A stretch of DNA of 64,000 bases, from positions 3,596,001 to 3,660,000 of the forward strand of contig JAUTDP010000002.1 in the NCBI GenBank assembly GCA_033439795.1. Reading direction: 5' to 3'. The position numbers and the translations under genes were made by a program. This DNA is from Sordaria brevicollis. Its lineage: Eukaryota > Ascomycota > Sordariomycetes > Sordariales > Sordariaceae. The notes beneath the pieces are model-generated. The model saw nothing but the letters and a program-made list of their open reading frames with translations. It was not told the origin of the DNA and ran no database searches. Positions 1-12,508 of this stretch are shown one piece after another. How positions within the stretch are numbered: position 1 is the first letter of the stretch; each line of letters starts with the position of its first letter.

Positions 1-3000
1 GTGGTTCAAGGCGTGTTGGGTGAACTGATACTGTCGTCGACGACTTTCCTTGCCATAAACCAGCCATCCTGGCCCTATAGCAGGCAATGTCATCCAGATA
101 CCCGTGACAACAATTTGCAGACACGTTCCGTGACGAAACAAGATGTCTGAGCAGTCGCTTGTTCTGCCTGCCATCGAATCGAAGTTTTGTGGGCCGTTCG
201 TCGCTTGTTCGAGGACGGGGTGGACGGCTTGATTCCGTCATGGTCAGTGCTGACACCGCCGTTGCGATGAACACTGGACATCTCGTTTGGGACTTGGACT
301 GGCGGGACAGGGTATTTTGTACTGTGTAGTAACCAGTGGCCTGCCACCACTTTCTCGTTTCTTTCGTTGACTCGGACGCTTCCTTCTGGAGCCTCCTCAA
401 GGGTGTTGTCTGTCTTGAAGGTACCTAGATAAACCACAGTAGCGACGAGACTGCTAGCTACTGTACTGGTGGGAAAATCAGAAATATCGCGGTATGTACT
501 GGAGTGTCATGGTGCCGGCCGGGCATGACTGTGAAAGTCTCTTCATGTGCGTTTCAAACAGATTGAACATAAAGAATGCTCGGAAATTGACCAGTCAGGT
601 TAAGGTATTCAAAAGTTTCTGGCATATGACGAAGGCCCAAGCGGACTCGAAATGTGGGTGATGGCAATGGAGGAAAGAAACGTTGGTTGCAGACTCGGAG
701 TGCAAGACCGTGCAGGTGCTGTCCGGTGCTGTTCTGTTGTTCAGGTCACGGTTGGTTCCTCTGCAAAGCACTTGGAAGGAGGTGCCGACGACGCTCGGCG
801 AGGCAACAGCAACGGACTGCAAGATTCAACGGAAAAAGATGGGACAAAATGTGAGAATGCAACCCCAAGGTGTCCAAGGTCACGTCTAGCCCCTGCAAAT
901 ACTTGTACGTACCTGCCCTGGTCTACCTGGCTCAACATTTCGACAAGATCGCACTCACCGCCATGGCCGCGATTGATTCCTCAGCAGGAAGAGCGGACAT
1001 TGTCCAAAAAGGGCAACAGTAATCCATGTTGCCATGTTTCCATTCCGTCCCTGCCAAAACCGAAAATGTCACGGTCGTGGTGGACTGGTGGCAGGTGCTG
1101 GTCAGGGCTGGTCAGGCGCGGGGTTCACTTGAGATTATGACAACTTAAAAAATCCGAGACACGAAAAAATGTTCATCATCAGTGAAAAGTGGAAGTCGTG
1201 ACCTGTCTACGAACACCTGTCTACGAACCCCGCGCACAAAGAGGAAACTTTGAGGCAGGCAGCTGCAGCAACACATGCATGCATGGATGCAATTCCTGCC
1301 TGAGGGGGGAAATCGTTTACTTTTGAAAGTGTACTCATCCACCATCTCATCACTCCCCTCTGTTCGCCCTCCAAGTGTCTGTTGTTGAGCAATGAGGTTG
1401 GTTTTGCGTGGCGTCAAGCCCCGGGCACAGGTCATCGGCGGCTGGCAGGCCTGGCCCGTCCGCCGTTCACCTCATTGAGGTGCATCGTCCCGTCCCACAC
1501 TCCACGGCGGCATGCCTGATGATCTCCTTCGCTTCCCTTCATCCCACGATCCAAACATTGTCTTTTCTTGAAGGTAGGTAAATCTTCAATACCACCACCG
1601 GAAACAGTAACGTCATTCATGCTAACACAATCAAAGCCAATACTCAGCAATAACGCAAGCCATTTCAAAACGATGGCGAGAGTGTTTCCCTCAGAGTGTC
1701 TTTCACGGCCTGTGATTGGCCGAGATATTTGTTAAGGACTCTAGCCGCTTCTCAATTCGCTGGAGCCGCCGCGGCCTCGGTTCTTAGCCGCCCTCCACTG
1801 TTTCGATGCCCCTGCCAAGGCTTCCATGTTCGTGGGGTAATGCTTCTAAGCGCCCTATAAACTATTTTGGTGTCAACAACCTCAACGTCCTCTCTATCTC
1901 GGACCTGGCTCCCATGTCGACCAACACTCAACGTCTTCTACACTTCTAGAACTCTTCCATATGACATCTGTAAGTCCAAAGAATCCCAGTAACCTGCAGA
2001 ATATCGGGCGCCTAACCGTGTCTCTAGGTCCCCATCAGCCAAACAGGGCAGTCCATCAGCCACAGCTCGACTCCCTTGCCCGCATACCGAGCTCATGGGT
2101 CGGCGCTATACGTCGACATCACTTTCCATCTCTTGCAGTCATGGCCACACAGTAACGGTTCCTAGCCACATTTGACGTTCATGGGCGAAACGCTGTGCTT
2201 CATCCCTTGTCAACCTACTGTCAACTTTGGATGCTATGCATACAGTATCAAGTTAGTTGGACTTTTGGCTGCCTCTTATCCCTCTATTCGCCGGGCGCTT
2301 ACATCAACGAGACGACCTCCGACAACTGCTCCCTCAAATCTCCCGGACCACGGATTCTATTTCGAGGGCGTTGGACTATCTTGGCTACTTCATGATGAAT
2401 ATGCCACGCAGCCATAGTCACGGCGCTTCCCTGGGCGGCTCAAAAGGTTTCCCATGCAGCGTCGGCGGTTGTGGCTGGTTTGTCTCAAGGCCATCGGGCA
2501 TTTACTTGGGCCATCGCCGTTACGTCAAGCCGGATCATCGGTATCGTCACTTGGCCGGCCCAAATATAGAACACCAAACCCGACCCTTCTCCCTTGTTCT
2601 GCTTCCCTTGCCGGACCAACAACACTTTCCCAGTGCCAGGGTGCCCAGTTGCCGTCACATCTACCCGTCACTCCGCATTCCAAGATGAGTATCTGCGTCA
2701 ACGGTCGTTCATCACACTTAGCCGAAGCATGCTTGTTAGTAGCCTCCACATGCCACGCCTCGTGGTTGTGTTGGTTTGGGGTCCAGGGCATCCAAAGAGC
2801 CGCATATAGGTACAAGTACCTGACCACCTGTGCCAGATACCATAGTTGATCTTGGATCCACTTTCAACGTCACGGCGTCCAACATCATGCCCATTTATAT
2901 CCTCAAACCTTACCGCCTACCGATACAAGTACATACGAGACACTCGGAGATATATGCATCCCTGACAGTTCAACGGCCTGCAGTGTCTCTTGATCATGAT

Positions 3001-5173
3001 TTGCAGACACTAGCGTCGTCACAAAATCCATTTATTGCATGTCATCTCCTTTCTCGAAGGCAAGATCACAACCGGACACTCCACCTCTACCACATCTTGT
3101 CTTCTCCCTTCATCTCCACCAGCACATCATATTTATAGCCAAGCGGCTACGGTCGACTTGGGTGACATCACACGTGTGGTATTCAAACTACAATCGGAGG
3201 AAGAGGCCTCTGCTGTCAAGAAACACTTGGTAACCGTGGAGTGTTGATTTTCCCGAGTCTATTTCGAGAAGCAGCAACACCAACATATGATCGCATCTTA
3301 GGAAATTGCCACTTACACAACGGTTTCATCAGGTAGCATAGGCGGCTAGCCGTCTGACTGATGCAAACCCCCTTCAATCTTGGATATTCGAGTACCCAAG
3401 ATGGGAACAAGATGATTACCAGTTCTCGGTTACCTCTGACAGGATGACACAACAAAAATATTATGTTGCAACTATGGAAGAAACTGCTGACTTCTGTTAG
3501 GGTCAACGACGGTAACACTGTTTGGGCGATCACGACTTCCATATTTTGTGACATGAGATTATAGCTGTAGCGCTGACATCATCATGTCCCAAATCGCGTA
3601 GAGGAAAATTATTGACGAGAACGTGGTGAAAGTCGCGATAGGAGGAAGAGATATGTGTTACACATAATGATCATTGCTAGGCTAGGGTATACCATCCACA
3701 ACAAGAGATAGGGAAAAGCGTCCATGTCGTGTCTCCAACTGTATATGTAAATCTGACTTGGATGCGAAAAGTGGACGATCCTTTAGTATTGACAGCATTC
3801 TACTGGGATAAATGATTGAGCTTCACTTGAAAACTCCGGGTACTTGTGATATCAGTGAAACCGATGTCAAAGTTCTTTCTTTTGAATTTCCGTACAGCAG
3901 GAAGTCCCCCAATATTTTTCACTCACAAAGACATACTGCTGGACTGTTGTCATGAATCTCTAATTCTGGTTTTTGCAATCTAATAAAGAGGAAACCTGAG
4001 CCTGATAGATTCTTATACTTTCTTCCTTCATAGCAAGCATAGCAAATCAAATGCATGATTCAGTTGCTGTAGTTAGAGGTTGGTTGAGGAGAGGGAAAAA
4101 AAAGAAAAAAAACAAGAGAGAGAATAAGAGAGAGAATAAGAGAGAGAATAAGAGAGAGAATAAGAGAGAGAATAAGAGAGAGAATAAGAGAGCGAGAGAA
4201 GAAAAGAAAAGGAGATCAAGAAGAACCATAACATACAACCTCATGATTACAAGCAAGTTCAAGCACAAGAGACAAAACATCTGACTCAATTGGGATGAGA
4301 CGACGCAATTCGATGAAGCATTGAAAACGAGAGAAATAAGACAATGTGTTGAAAACCAAGACGTGAGCAGGTACGGTTCTTACATGAATGATGTCGATAT
4401 GACACTTGACATGCTATTTGAGCCAAACGTGTTGGCAATACTCGGAGCCCATTAAGTTTGGATGCGATGCGAATCGCCTTCGGTGTTTCGCCGCAAACTG
4501 GATGAGTCCGAAGCGGATTGAACTCAAGTTAGATTGAAAGAGACTGAGGATTTGTGCGAGGGATGTTATGCTCATCTCGAAAATCCTCTAAGATCATCAA
4601 CCTCCGCCACCAGGACGGACGGACGGACCGACCGTGAGAACTCGGGGGATAACCTGAGAAAAATGTTTAACAGAAACTGAATACACTACGATAAACTTTA
4701 TAAGTACGGCTGGCTGTAAAGGCTCTTTGTTGCCTGGAAATCATTATCTGAAATTGGCGAGCGAATTTTGAGTCAACCCAACCTAAGGGGCGAAGTGAGA
4801 AGGGTGAAATCGTGGAGACTTCAAGCTGGAACATTTAGATTTCATCACGTACAGTAGTTACGATGCCGAAAGCAGCTTATGAAGGGTGTATATCTTCAAA
4901 AAAGTAATGATGTTTTGTCGTCGTAGGAAGAGTCCTCTACATGCCGACGGTCCTGTAGACGCACGAAGATCTCGTCCATAGTTGATCGCTGCTTTTTTTT
5001 TTTACCACCAAGTCACTTGAGAACGTTCTCACAATCATTACCTCGTTCGTCCCCACAAGTTCATCGTCATTGATCTCCATCAAGCCACCGGTATAGTTCT
5101 ATCTGTGAATAACACATACGCTCCTCCCTCACTCCTCATCTGCCATCTACCATTTCATAAGACATCATCGACA
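1..5173. other. Intergenic region without a convincing gene
   Basis: About 5.2 kb with only short overlapping open frames on both strands. None has family resemblance, a signal sequence or consistent splice-joined coding. A short + frame near 3035-3247 was considered and not accepted. The sequence is of ordinary composition and not RIP-like. It contains an A/G-rich 12-bp minisatellite at 4115-4192 and a short ACGG tetranucleotide run near 4613-4630. The segment next to 5174 is the 3' flank of the AP-3 mu gene. Confidence 0.6.
4115..4192. repeat. 12-bp A/G minisatellite
   Basis: About six tandem copies of a 12-base unit, AGAGAGAATAAG, preceded by an A-rich stretch with G interruptions. One strand is purely purine. 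The open frames on both strands here (repeated ENKR on +, repeated LLFS on -) are products of the repeat and not genes. Confidence 0.9.
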
Positions 5174-7020
5174 TCAACATCTAATCTCCACACCCCCTTT
5201 ACTAACAGTCAAGTACTTGACCCCCTTGAACGGCCTCACCGTCTCCGCCAGCCCTTTACTCCTCCTCGGATCCAGCACGATGCTCTCCACCTTGATCCCG
5301 CTCGCCGTCCACCCTTTGACCGCAAAGCTGACGCTCGCCGAGCTGGGCATCAAGATCTTATTTTGCTGTGCCAGCTTGCTGTCCTTTCTCTCTTTCTCTT
5401 CCTTTTCTTGCTCAGCTGTTAACTGCTTGCCACTGGAAAGTAGATCGCTCGCGCTTTGATAGGGAGCTGGTTCACCGGCGTCATACGACCAGTCGCGGCC
5501 TCCAGTTGACGTGTTGAATCCGAAACCCGTGGGGTCATCATTCTCATCGTCTTCATCAGCGGAAGCCTGCTGCCCGACGACGGTGCAGCGGAGAGCAAAA
5601 TGCGAGGCGAAGCCCGAAGCCACGTCCTTGTTGGGGATGGTCCACTCGAGGAAACGGTCGCCGGGGTTGTAAGTGGCGTCGCCCTTGGCGGTGCGGATCT
5701 CGGCCAGGTTGCGCACGTCTGCCGGCAGCGGGACCGTGACTTTGAGGTCTTGAAGGGTGGGAAAGGCGGGAGTGCCGGGTTGAGGACCGCCTCCGATGCC
5801 ACCACGACCGACACCACTGCTTGACGAGAGTGATGAGCCACCGATCCCTCCTCCGCCACTACCACTGCCGCCGCCAGAACCAGGGATCCTGTTGACAGTC
5901 AGGCGAACTTCAAAATCGGAACCTGTGGGACCGAGACAGGTCTTGATCTCAAGACTGACGGGGAGCTTGAGATTGTTGGCTGATGCGCTCATGTTGCCTA
6001 GGTTTCGGGCGCCTAGCGGTAGAAGGTCAACTTCGTAGCCTGCTAGCGTGAAGCGGCCGTCAGGCGGAATGAAGCTGAGGACGCCGGGTTGTTCCCGCCA
6101 TTTCGCAAGGCGCACGCAAGGGTGGAAGACGGGTAAGTCGATGATGCTGCCTAGGTTGTGCTTGCCGGTTGGACCGGTTAAGGTGACCACAATATCGGGC
6201 ACTCCTGATACCTTGGAGGTGAAGGCTATTGTGCCGTTCGCGAAGGCGGCGAGAGGTCGGCCGGAGGGGGCAAGGGTGACGGAGAGTGTTTCGATCACGT
6301 CGGCGTAGAGCTCGTTCTGCGTGTGTCGTACGTTGTTTCGGCGCCAGGGCAGGGCCAATGTGTTTTGCTGGGCGAGGAGAGAGGCTGGACTTGGGTTGGA
6401 AAACGTAGGTTTTCTGTACCAAAGTGAGCAACCGTTAGTAAGGGGGGTTGTTTTGTTATATCCGTAACGGGTAATGGATGATCATCGTACGTGGGCAGGT
6501 TCAAGTTCCCAAGGAGCTTCCCCATGAAGCCTTCCACCTCAACCAAGTCGCGCAGCGCATTGGGTTCTGTCGTGTTGATGGTGCCGGCATCACACATCTC
6601 TGTGAGAAGCTGGGCTACGACATCGTAGTTGCTCTCGATCTTGTGGGCCAGTAATGGGGTGCCCAGGAACTCTTCGAAGGAATCGACGATGCGGTGGAGA
6701 AACTCGAGAACGAGCAGTGGCTCGACCTCGGACGAGGTTGTTAGGAGGAAGAGAAGGTTGGCATGTTTGAGACTGAAGACGAGGGTTGGTGGGTTGGTGT
6801 TAGGGAGGTATATCAGGTTCGGCCTCGGTGCGGGATGCTCGAGATAGAGGGGCAGCAAGTACGACGGCGACAAGGGACGCGATGTGTATGTATGCGACAG
6901 GATGGGGCTGCTGGAGTTGGAATACGTATTAGCATTTTGGAATTATATGTGAGGAACCAAAAAGTGGCAGCTTTACTTGTGCTCGTCGAAAATATGGAGG
7001 GCCTCGATGACACCGTTCAT
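5174..7020 (-). CDS. apm3: AP-3 adaptor complex mu subunit
   Basis: Medium chain of the AP-3 clathrin-type adaptor, which selects cargo for Golgi/endosome-to-vacuole transport. Three exons join in frame: 7020-6977, 6910-6491 and 6413-5174 (567 aa). Introns 6976-6911 and 6490-6414 have GTAAAG/CCAG and GTACGA/ACAG ends. The N-terminus (MNGVIEALHIFDEH, then an aliphatic Longin-type region to about residue 140) is the mu/sigma fold. Exon 3 opens with the LPWRRNNVRHTQNELYADVIE stretch typical of mu chains and continues as a mu-homology domain ending ...KYLTVSKGGVEIRC. A Gly/Ser-rich insertion at about residues 330-370 makes the protein longer than animal AP-3 mu (about 418 aa). Only AP-3 rather than AP-1/AP-2 is inferred from the linker and C-terminus. 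Divergently transcribed from the gene at 7436. Confidence 0.88.
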
Positions 7021-7435
7021 GGTGAAAGAAAGAAAGGGAAGAAGAAGTTGATAAAAGAGGACGGGAGGGGTTCGGTGATAGAGGTGATGAGTGTGGGTTG
7101 CGGTTGGGCAATCAATCACAGCGATGAGCAGGGACAGTGACCACAGCACAAAGTCCAGACTCCAGCGCTGTCACTGTCAAGAAGCACTGACGCAATGTGA
7201 ACCCGCAGGAACAAGCAACATGTGGCCCATGCTCTTCCTGGCCAAGACTCGACCAAGTCAACGGCCTGGGCGGTGGATGACGGCAGATCTCTCTCCAACG
7301 AAGCTCCACTGTTCACTCCACGTCCTCGGGAGCTGCTCACCAGGGGTGTCAATAACACACGAAAGGGAGCCGATAGGGTGATCCTTTGACGGAATCCAGA
7401 ACGCTCGTTCAAAGCTCTCAGTCAAGTCATCAGCC
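7021..7435. promoter_or_regulatory. Divergent intergenic promoter region
   Basis: 415 bp between the start codons of the AP-3 mu gene (-) and the DMAC1-like gene (+). It must hold both promoters. I see no clear TATA box or known operator. Confidence 0.5.
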
Positions 7436-7783
7436 ATGGCCAAAGACAGTATTCCTTCCCTCCATGCTCTGGACAAGCCTGAGAAGCTCAAGGACATCCT
7501 CGACAAGGACCGTGGCGATGACTGCCTTCCCTGCCGTGTCATTGGTGAGAACTCATGTGTGTATACTTCCAAGTTTCCAGAGACTAATATACTCTTGATA
7601 GGCGGAGGTGCTTTCCTCGGTCTTGCCGCATACACCTACTACTCCGGCCACTCCCAGCTCACCAAGGCCCAAGCCGAGATCCTAGCCAGCAAGTCTTTCT
7701 TCAAGATGAGGAGCAGGAGATGGGCCATCACTGGTCTCTCGTGCACTATGGCCTACCTTGGCTTGTACAGACTGTTCAAGTGA
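7436..7783 (+). CDS. Small membrane protein, DMAC1/Dmo2-like (DUF4536)
   Basis: Two exons, 7436-7544 and 7602-7783 (96 aa). The 57-nt intron starts GTGAGA and ends GATAG. It has no in-frame stop, so an unspliced reading is also open, but splicing restores the motif DDCLPCRVIGGGAFLG. That Cys-x2-Cys followed by a Gly-rich membrane segment marks the DUF4536 family (human DMAC1/TMEM261, yeast Dmo2/YDL157C), small mitochondrial inner-membrane proteins; the human member helps assemble the distal membrane arm of complex I. Two membrane segments are visible: residues about 36-53 (AAYTYYSG) and 74-93 (WAITGLSCTMAYLGLY). The ATG in CAGCCATGGC has good context. The complex I role here is inferred from the family only. 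Confidence 0.75.
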   Translation: MAKDSIPSLHALDKPEKLKDILDKDRGDDCLPCRVIGENSCVYTSKFPETNILLIGGGAFLGLAAYTYYSGHSQLTKAQAEILASKSFFKMRSRRWAITGLSCTMAYLGLYRLFK

Positions 7784-8851
7784 TAATCATCATTCGAAAT
7801 TTCAGCCAGCACCTGTTGGATGACACCAAGCGCGGAACAAATTCATTACGATGCCCTGAGTTTGGACGGCCCTGAGCCATCACGACAAAACGAGGACAAC
7901 AGTATCAGTCCACTGCCCAAGATGCAGTTCGGACGTGTCATGAAAGTGGAGATTGACAGTGTGTGTAGGAAATGATATCATGTTGGTCAAACTTTGCTTC
8001 GCTGGACTATTGTTCCGTTTATTGCACCACCGGTGTCATGCTTCGGGTCATTGGAAGAGGGGGGTTTTGACACTTGTTTTGACGGAGATTCCAACGAGTC
8101 ATCAGGTCGTCCCTTTCTATTCTTCCGTGACGGCTGCTGTCTGAGAGTTCACGGCCAGCTCACTTCAAAGCACTCGTGCAGGAAGTAGACAGAGCGACGG
8201 AGGGTGACCTTATCAGTATCTTCGGGCCTCTTTACAACAGCTTGTTGGTCGATGGGACTCTCAGGTAGGCAAGCCTCACAAAGTCTTGCTCGAAAGCTAC
8301 GCGTAGGACCCCTATAGTGGCGTCTGTTTTGTTTTTTCTGAGATACCCAGTTAACATGTTCCTTTTCTCTCACCTCACAAGTCAACTTCGATGATTGTCA
8401 TGTGGATGATAACAGGGACCAGGCTTCATTAATTCGAAGTTAGCCCCGGAACCACACGTGGCAAGCGGGCCTGCCAGTGGAGATGTATCCAGCGGACGAA
8501 TTCCGGGGATCCTTAACGTCAGTCGTACACAGCAAGACAAGCTTGGCTCGAAGGACACTCTGGGATTAAGCTATGGTTCCGAGTCTTGACAAGACATCAG
8601 AGACAGGCATCTAGGAATACGTTTTCTAACTCGTCAAATCCAAACACCAAAGGAGAAAGAGGTTGACTAGCTGGACGTTGTTCTCTGGTATTGACTATGA
8701 GAAGGAGAGAATCTGGTACACTACGAAACATTTTGTCATCCCACTTTCCTCCTTCCCCTCGATAACTCCCCTAGCTACCTCCCCATCTCCCGATCATCCA
8801 TCCGCCCACCCACCAAGCCTCCCTATCCAAAGCCTTAACCCCCATTTGCAT
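7784..8851. other. Convergent intergenic region
   Basis: 1.07 kb between the 3' ends of the DMAC1-like gene and the GH6 gene. No coding frame, RNA gene or repeat could be supported. The restriction-site-rich patch around 8495-8540 is treated as chance. Confidence 0.55.
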
Positions 8852-10219
8852 TTAGAAAGAAGGCTTAGCATTCTTCAACAACATCTCAAAGTAGTCCTGA
8901 TTCCACTGTCCAGCCTCAGGGCTAGGCTGGTACGCATCGCTCTTTCCGCAGAAGCTATCGTATCTAGTCGCGCTGCTATCACTGGTACCATCGGACTCGC
9001 CACCGGGCTTGACCCAGACGAAGGCATCAGCCAGCTCGTGACCCGTGTTAGAAGACGGGCGGACGCCGAAGCCGGCGCCGTTGACGTTGCACCAGTTACC
9101 CCACTCCTGACGGAGACCCGAGACGCCGTTGCGGCCCGTGTCGACGATGGCGTGGTTGGGCATGCCCGCCGACTTGAGCGCGGGGCCGAAGTTGTCCAGG
9201 TACAGCTTCTCGTTTTGGCACTTGTTGTACTTGGCGTCGGAGGCTTTGGAGAATTCGCCGGGGGAGAGGTCCCTTTACACACACGAGGCCTGTTAGCAAT
9301 CACTCACTCCTTTTCTTCTATGGGTCCAGGAAAGAAAGGAGGGAGAAAGAACACTCACCATTGGTTCCACCCAGCAACGTTGGTGGCGATACCGCGGACC
9401 TGCTTGGGCGAGCCGGCGGCCTTGTAGGCCTTGGCCAGCTCCTGCGCGCCGGGCTTGAGGTTGGCGTCCCAGCCGAGCCAGCCGCCGTGGCCCGCGTCGA
9501 TGTACATGACGACGTTGGGGAGGTTGAGGTTCTTGAGCGCGTAGGCGACACCGTCGCGGTAGCCGGACGCAGAGTCCTTGCAGGCCTGCAGGTCGGCGTT
9601 GGTGACGAGGTTGGGGAGCGAGTCGGGCTCGATGACGAGAGCGAAGGCCGTGTTGGGGTGCGCCTTGAGGATCTTGACGATGACTTTTGTTTGGGCCGGC
9701 CGTTAGCAAACATTTTTCTTTTTCTTTCCTTTTGGTAAATCGTAATTCGGTTATGAAAGGAATGGAAAACTCACCATCGATATACTCAGTCTTGTACCTG
9801 TTGAGCTCGCCAACCTTCAGCTCGCCGTTGGAGGCCTTGGCGGCGCAGTCACGGCCGGGAAGGTCATAAATGACCAAGCCCAGGATGTGGTCGCAGGGAA
9901 CGTCCTCGAGCGCCGGCTCCAGCTTGCCAATGTTCTCGATCGTGTCCAGCCAGAGGAAGCTGCCAACGTCGGCCACCTTGGCCGCCTTGGCCGCCAGGCT
10001 CGAGTCCGAAATGGCCTGGACGGCCGCCTCGACCTCGGTCCGGTAGAACTTGTTGGCGTGGAGCGTGTACTTCTTGAACACGTTGGTGCTGGCGTCGAGG
10101 GTTACGGCCGAGGAGCAGCCGGCCTGGGCGGCGCGAGGCTTCTCCTGGGAGGTAGGAGTGGAAGGGGCGGCGAGGGCGGTGGCGGCGAAGGCCAGCGCGG
10201 CGGAGTTGGAGAACTTCAT
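8852..10219 (-). CDS. gh6-3: Glycoside hydrolase family 6 cellobiohydrolase without CBM
   Basis: Secreted exo-acting cellulase that releases cellobiose from the non-reducing ends of cellulose. Three exons, 10219-9775, 9683-9359 and 9272-8852 (396 aa); introns 9774-9684 and 9358-9273 have GTGAGT donors and AG acceptors with CTAAC-type branch sites. A signal peptide is clear (MKFSNSAALAFAATALAAPS). The catalytic domain follows directly, with no family 1 cellulose-binding module or Ser/Thr/Pro linker. Key motifs: YDLPGRDC (proton donor Asp124, disulfide Cys125), VIEPDSL (Asp168), DAGHGGWLGW, GNWCNVNGAGFGVRP and WVKPGGESDGTSD. The upstream in-frame extension to 10327 begins at a non-ATG codon and is rejected because the signal peptide starts at 10219. 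N. crassa has a CBM-less GH6 called gh6-3; the symbol rests on that architecture. Likely cellulose-induced, from family knowledge. Confidence 0.93.
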
Positions 10220-12258
10220 CGTGAAAGAAGACGTGAGGGTAGCGAACCAGAGACTGCTTGGGTGTGATGATAGAGGAGGTGAAGAGAGTGAGATTTCACG
10301 AATTGGAAGGGATGAGGAGGCTTTCACGGTCTTTATACTGATGAGTTCCCTCTATTCTTGTTCAGCATTCTGTCCCGGTCTTGTGTCTTAGGGTTTGCTT
10401 AACCAGGTTGAGCCATACAGACTTGCATCGTCTCCTCCACCTGGTTCGTGCCGATTACGCCTCGCCTCCCATACATGCTGAGGACGGCTCGAGATGAACA
10501 ATCACACAGCATGGCAATCAGGAAGACAGGCCCGCCACACGCGAGATCGATCTTCTCGGCCAGGAACTTCCGTGGTCATCACTTTGAGAAAGTTTTCGCC
10601 TTGACCAAAACAGATCTGGTACGGAGAGAAATGTACTCATGCAGGGTTTGGCCAGTCGCCTCAAACTGTATATTACAGCTCTTGAGTGGGCGGAAGAAGC
10701 TATGTAGCTCAGGTCCCATGCCCACATAGCACTTTACTTTAATATCTAACCTTCTCAGTCGAACCATTGCTCGGGCCGAGCATGGGATTGGCGATTGGTT
10801 GTTGGGAAAGTGTGGGGAAGTTTGAGTGATGGTGTCTGGAGGAGGGAGGAGGCGATCCTGGAGAAGGGAAACCCCAATATGGAAAGACAGTTTCGCTTCA
10901 TGCCGGTCTTATGGTGGGTGTCTAGGTCCCTTTCGGATGGCGGCCCCTTAGTATAGGAGTGTCCTTGAAGATCTTGTGCAATTTGTGAGAAGATCCGCCT
11001 CATGCAGTCAGGCATCCATCCCTATTAGGATTCCCGGAGAGAGAACAGAGACCTTGCGAGGCGGCTTGAGGCTCCGTAGGTTTTGGGATTTCTGCATTGG
11101 AACATCTACGGCCTCGGTTCAAGGCTTCTACTTCCGTACTTTTTGTCTGAGACCGAGAAGTCCATTATGTGATGGTACTCGACAGTATGGATGCGCTTGT
11201 AGAGTCAACGAAGGCTTGGAGACGTTCGGGTTAAGTGACATCAGAGTTGTACCCTACCTTTTGTGAAGGCACCGTGGTTCTGCCACCGGTAAATGTCTAT
11301 CGCTTGTTTTGCAAATGCCGAACGTGATGACCTGGGGAAATGCCACGCTCAGTAGCACAACAGCGAGGAGTGGCGGTTTGCTGCTATAGCCTCCTCCTAG
11401 ATTGTCCAACGATGGATAGTATAGACACTCAACACTGATGAACTAGGCTTTGTGGCAATGTGAAGATATGGCTTTTCTCTGAGATGTGAGACGGCCATCA
11501 AAGGGTCCTCCGAATTTGAATTGGTCGAATCGCCAAGCGGTAGCTGATGGATAAATCGCATTTCGATATGGATGATCCGCAACCCCATGATCTGGAGACG
11601 GGATGCGTTGGTTGCCATTCGTTGTTGAGTATAAAGTGCCGTTGATTTAAGCCGCGGCTTATTAGCCGGCACGGTTCCCAATCGTGAGGCGCGTCCGAGT
11701 CCGCGAGTCGAAAAGCTGGGGTAAGACATGCCGCCTGGTACGTTACGTTCGAAGTATAATAGCTCTCTCTCCCGCGCCGGTTCGGCTAAAACGACTGGAC
11801 GGACCAATAAATCGCATTCTGTTGTCAAATATCAACTCATCGTGCTTGAAGCTCAATGTCCATAGTTGTCGATGATTCGGAGTGTCCGACACAGGGCGAG
11901 AAGTGACTGTTGATAGTTTCGCCAGAGGGGAGAAAAGATGGGTCTGAGAGGGAAAAAGATAATGCCGTCATTCAAACTGTTGGTTGACACGCAATTCAAG
12001 GACGGTTTTGCGTTTTCGGGCTCTGTCTCTATGCCCCTGTCGTTTTGGTGTCCTCAGATGACCCGACTGGCTCTATTCCTTTTGTTTCCCTATCCCTCTT
12101 ATAAGCAGCTCGCTCTATTTTACAACTAACAATGACCACTAAAGCAAAACCCGCCAAAGAATGTCTACTCAGCTTTCAAGAAGATAATGAAAGCTTGTGA
12201 TGATATATAACTTGAGGTGTGTGGCTTATACTCTCTTATCACTGGTTACCATACCCCT
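10220..12258. other. Intergenic region upstream of the GH6 gene
   Basis: 2 kb between the start of the GH6 gene and the 3' end of OST3. It must contain the GH6 promoter. GGCTAA-type hexamers (the XLR-1/XlnR core) occur at about 11663 and 11780, but they are more than 1.4 kb from the start codon and their role is unknown. Open frames here (for example 11397-11828 on -) show no family resemblance and are not called. Confidence 0.5.
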
Positions 12259-12473
12259 TTACATAAAGGGCGGCAGGTAGAAGGGGTATCCAGCATTCTT
12301 GGCACGGAAGATGCTCAGAAGGAAGCTGTACACAACCAGGAGAACACCGCTCCACGCCCAGACAGTGAGAACCTGCTTCCTGGGATCGGCAATCCTGGGA
12401 ACCTTGACGGCCAGAGAGATGGCGGCAAAGGAGAGGATACCATCTACGCGGTCATCAAAAGTCAGCGATTTCG

Positions 12474-12508
<35 letters not shown>

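Noticed and set aside
1471..1485. 15-base match CTCATTGAGGTGCAT also present near 30050
   Set aside because: A few such matches are expected by chance in 64 kb, and the flanks do not match.
3035..3247. Short + frame ending in DLGDITRVVFKLQSEEEASAVKKHL
   Set aside because: It looks protein-like at its end, but no start context, splice signals or family match could be found; not enough to call a gene.
4047..4289. Paired open frames with repeated ENKR or LLFS
   Set aside because: Produced by the 12-bp tandem repeat, whose length is a multiple of three.
8493..8545. Patch resembling a cloning polylinker (GAATTCCGGGGATCC, then AAGCTTGGC)
   Set aside because: The sites are separated by unrelated sequence, no vector backbone follows, and each match is short enough to occur by chance.
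11640..11790. GC-rich patch with opposed GGCTAA-like sites, considered as tRNA or cellulase operator
   Set aside because: No cloverleaf or B-box could be formed, and the sites are more than 1.4 kb from the GH6 start.
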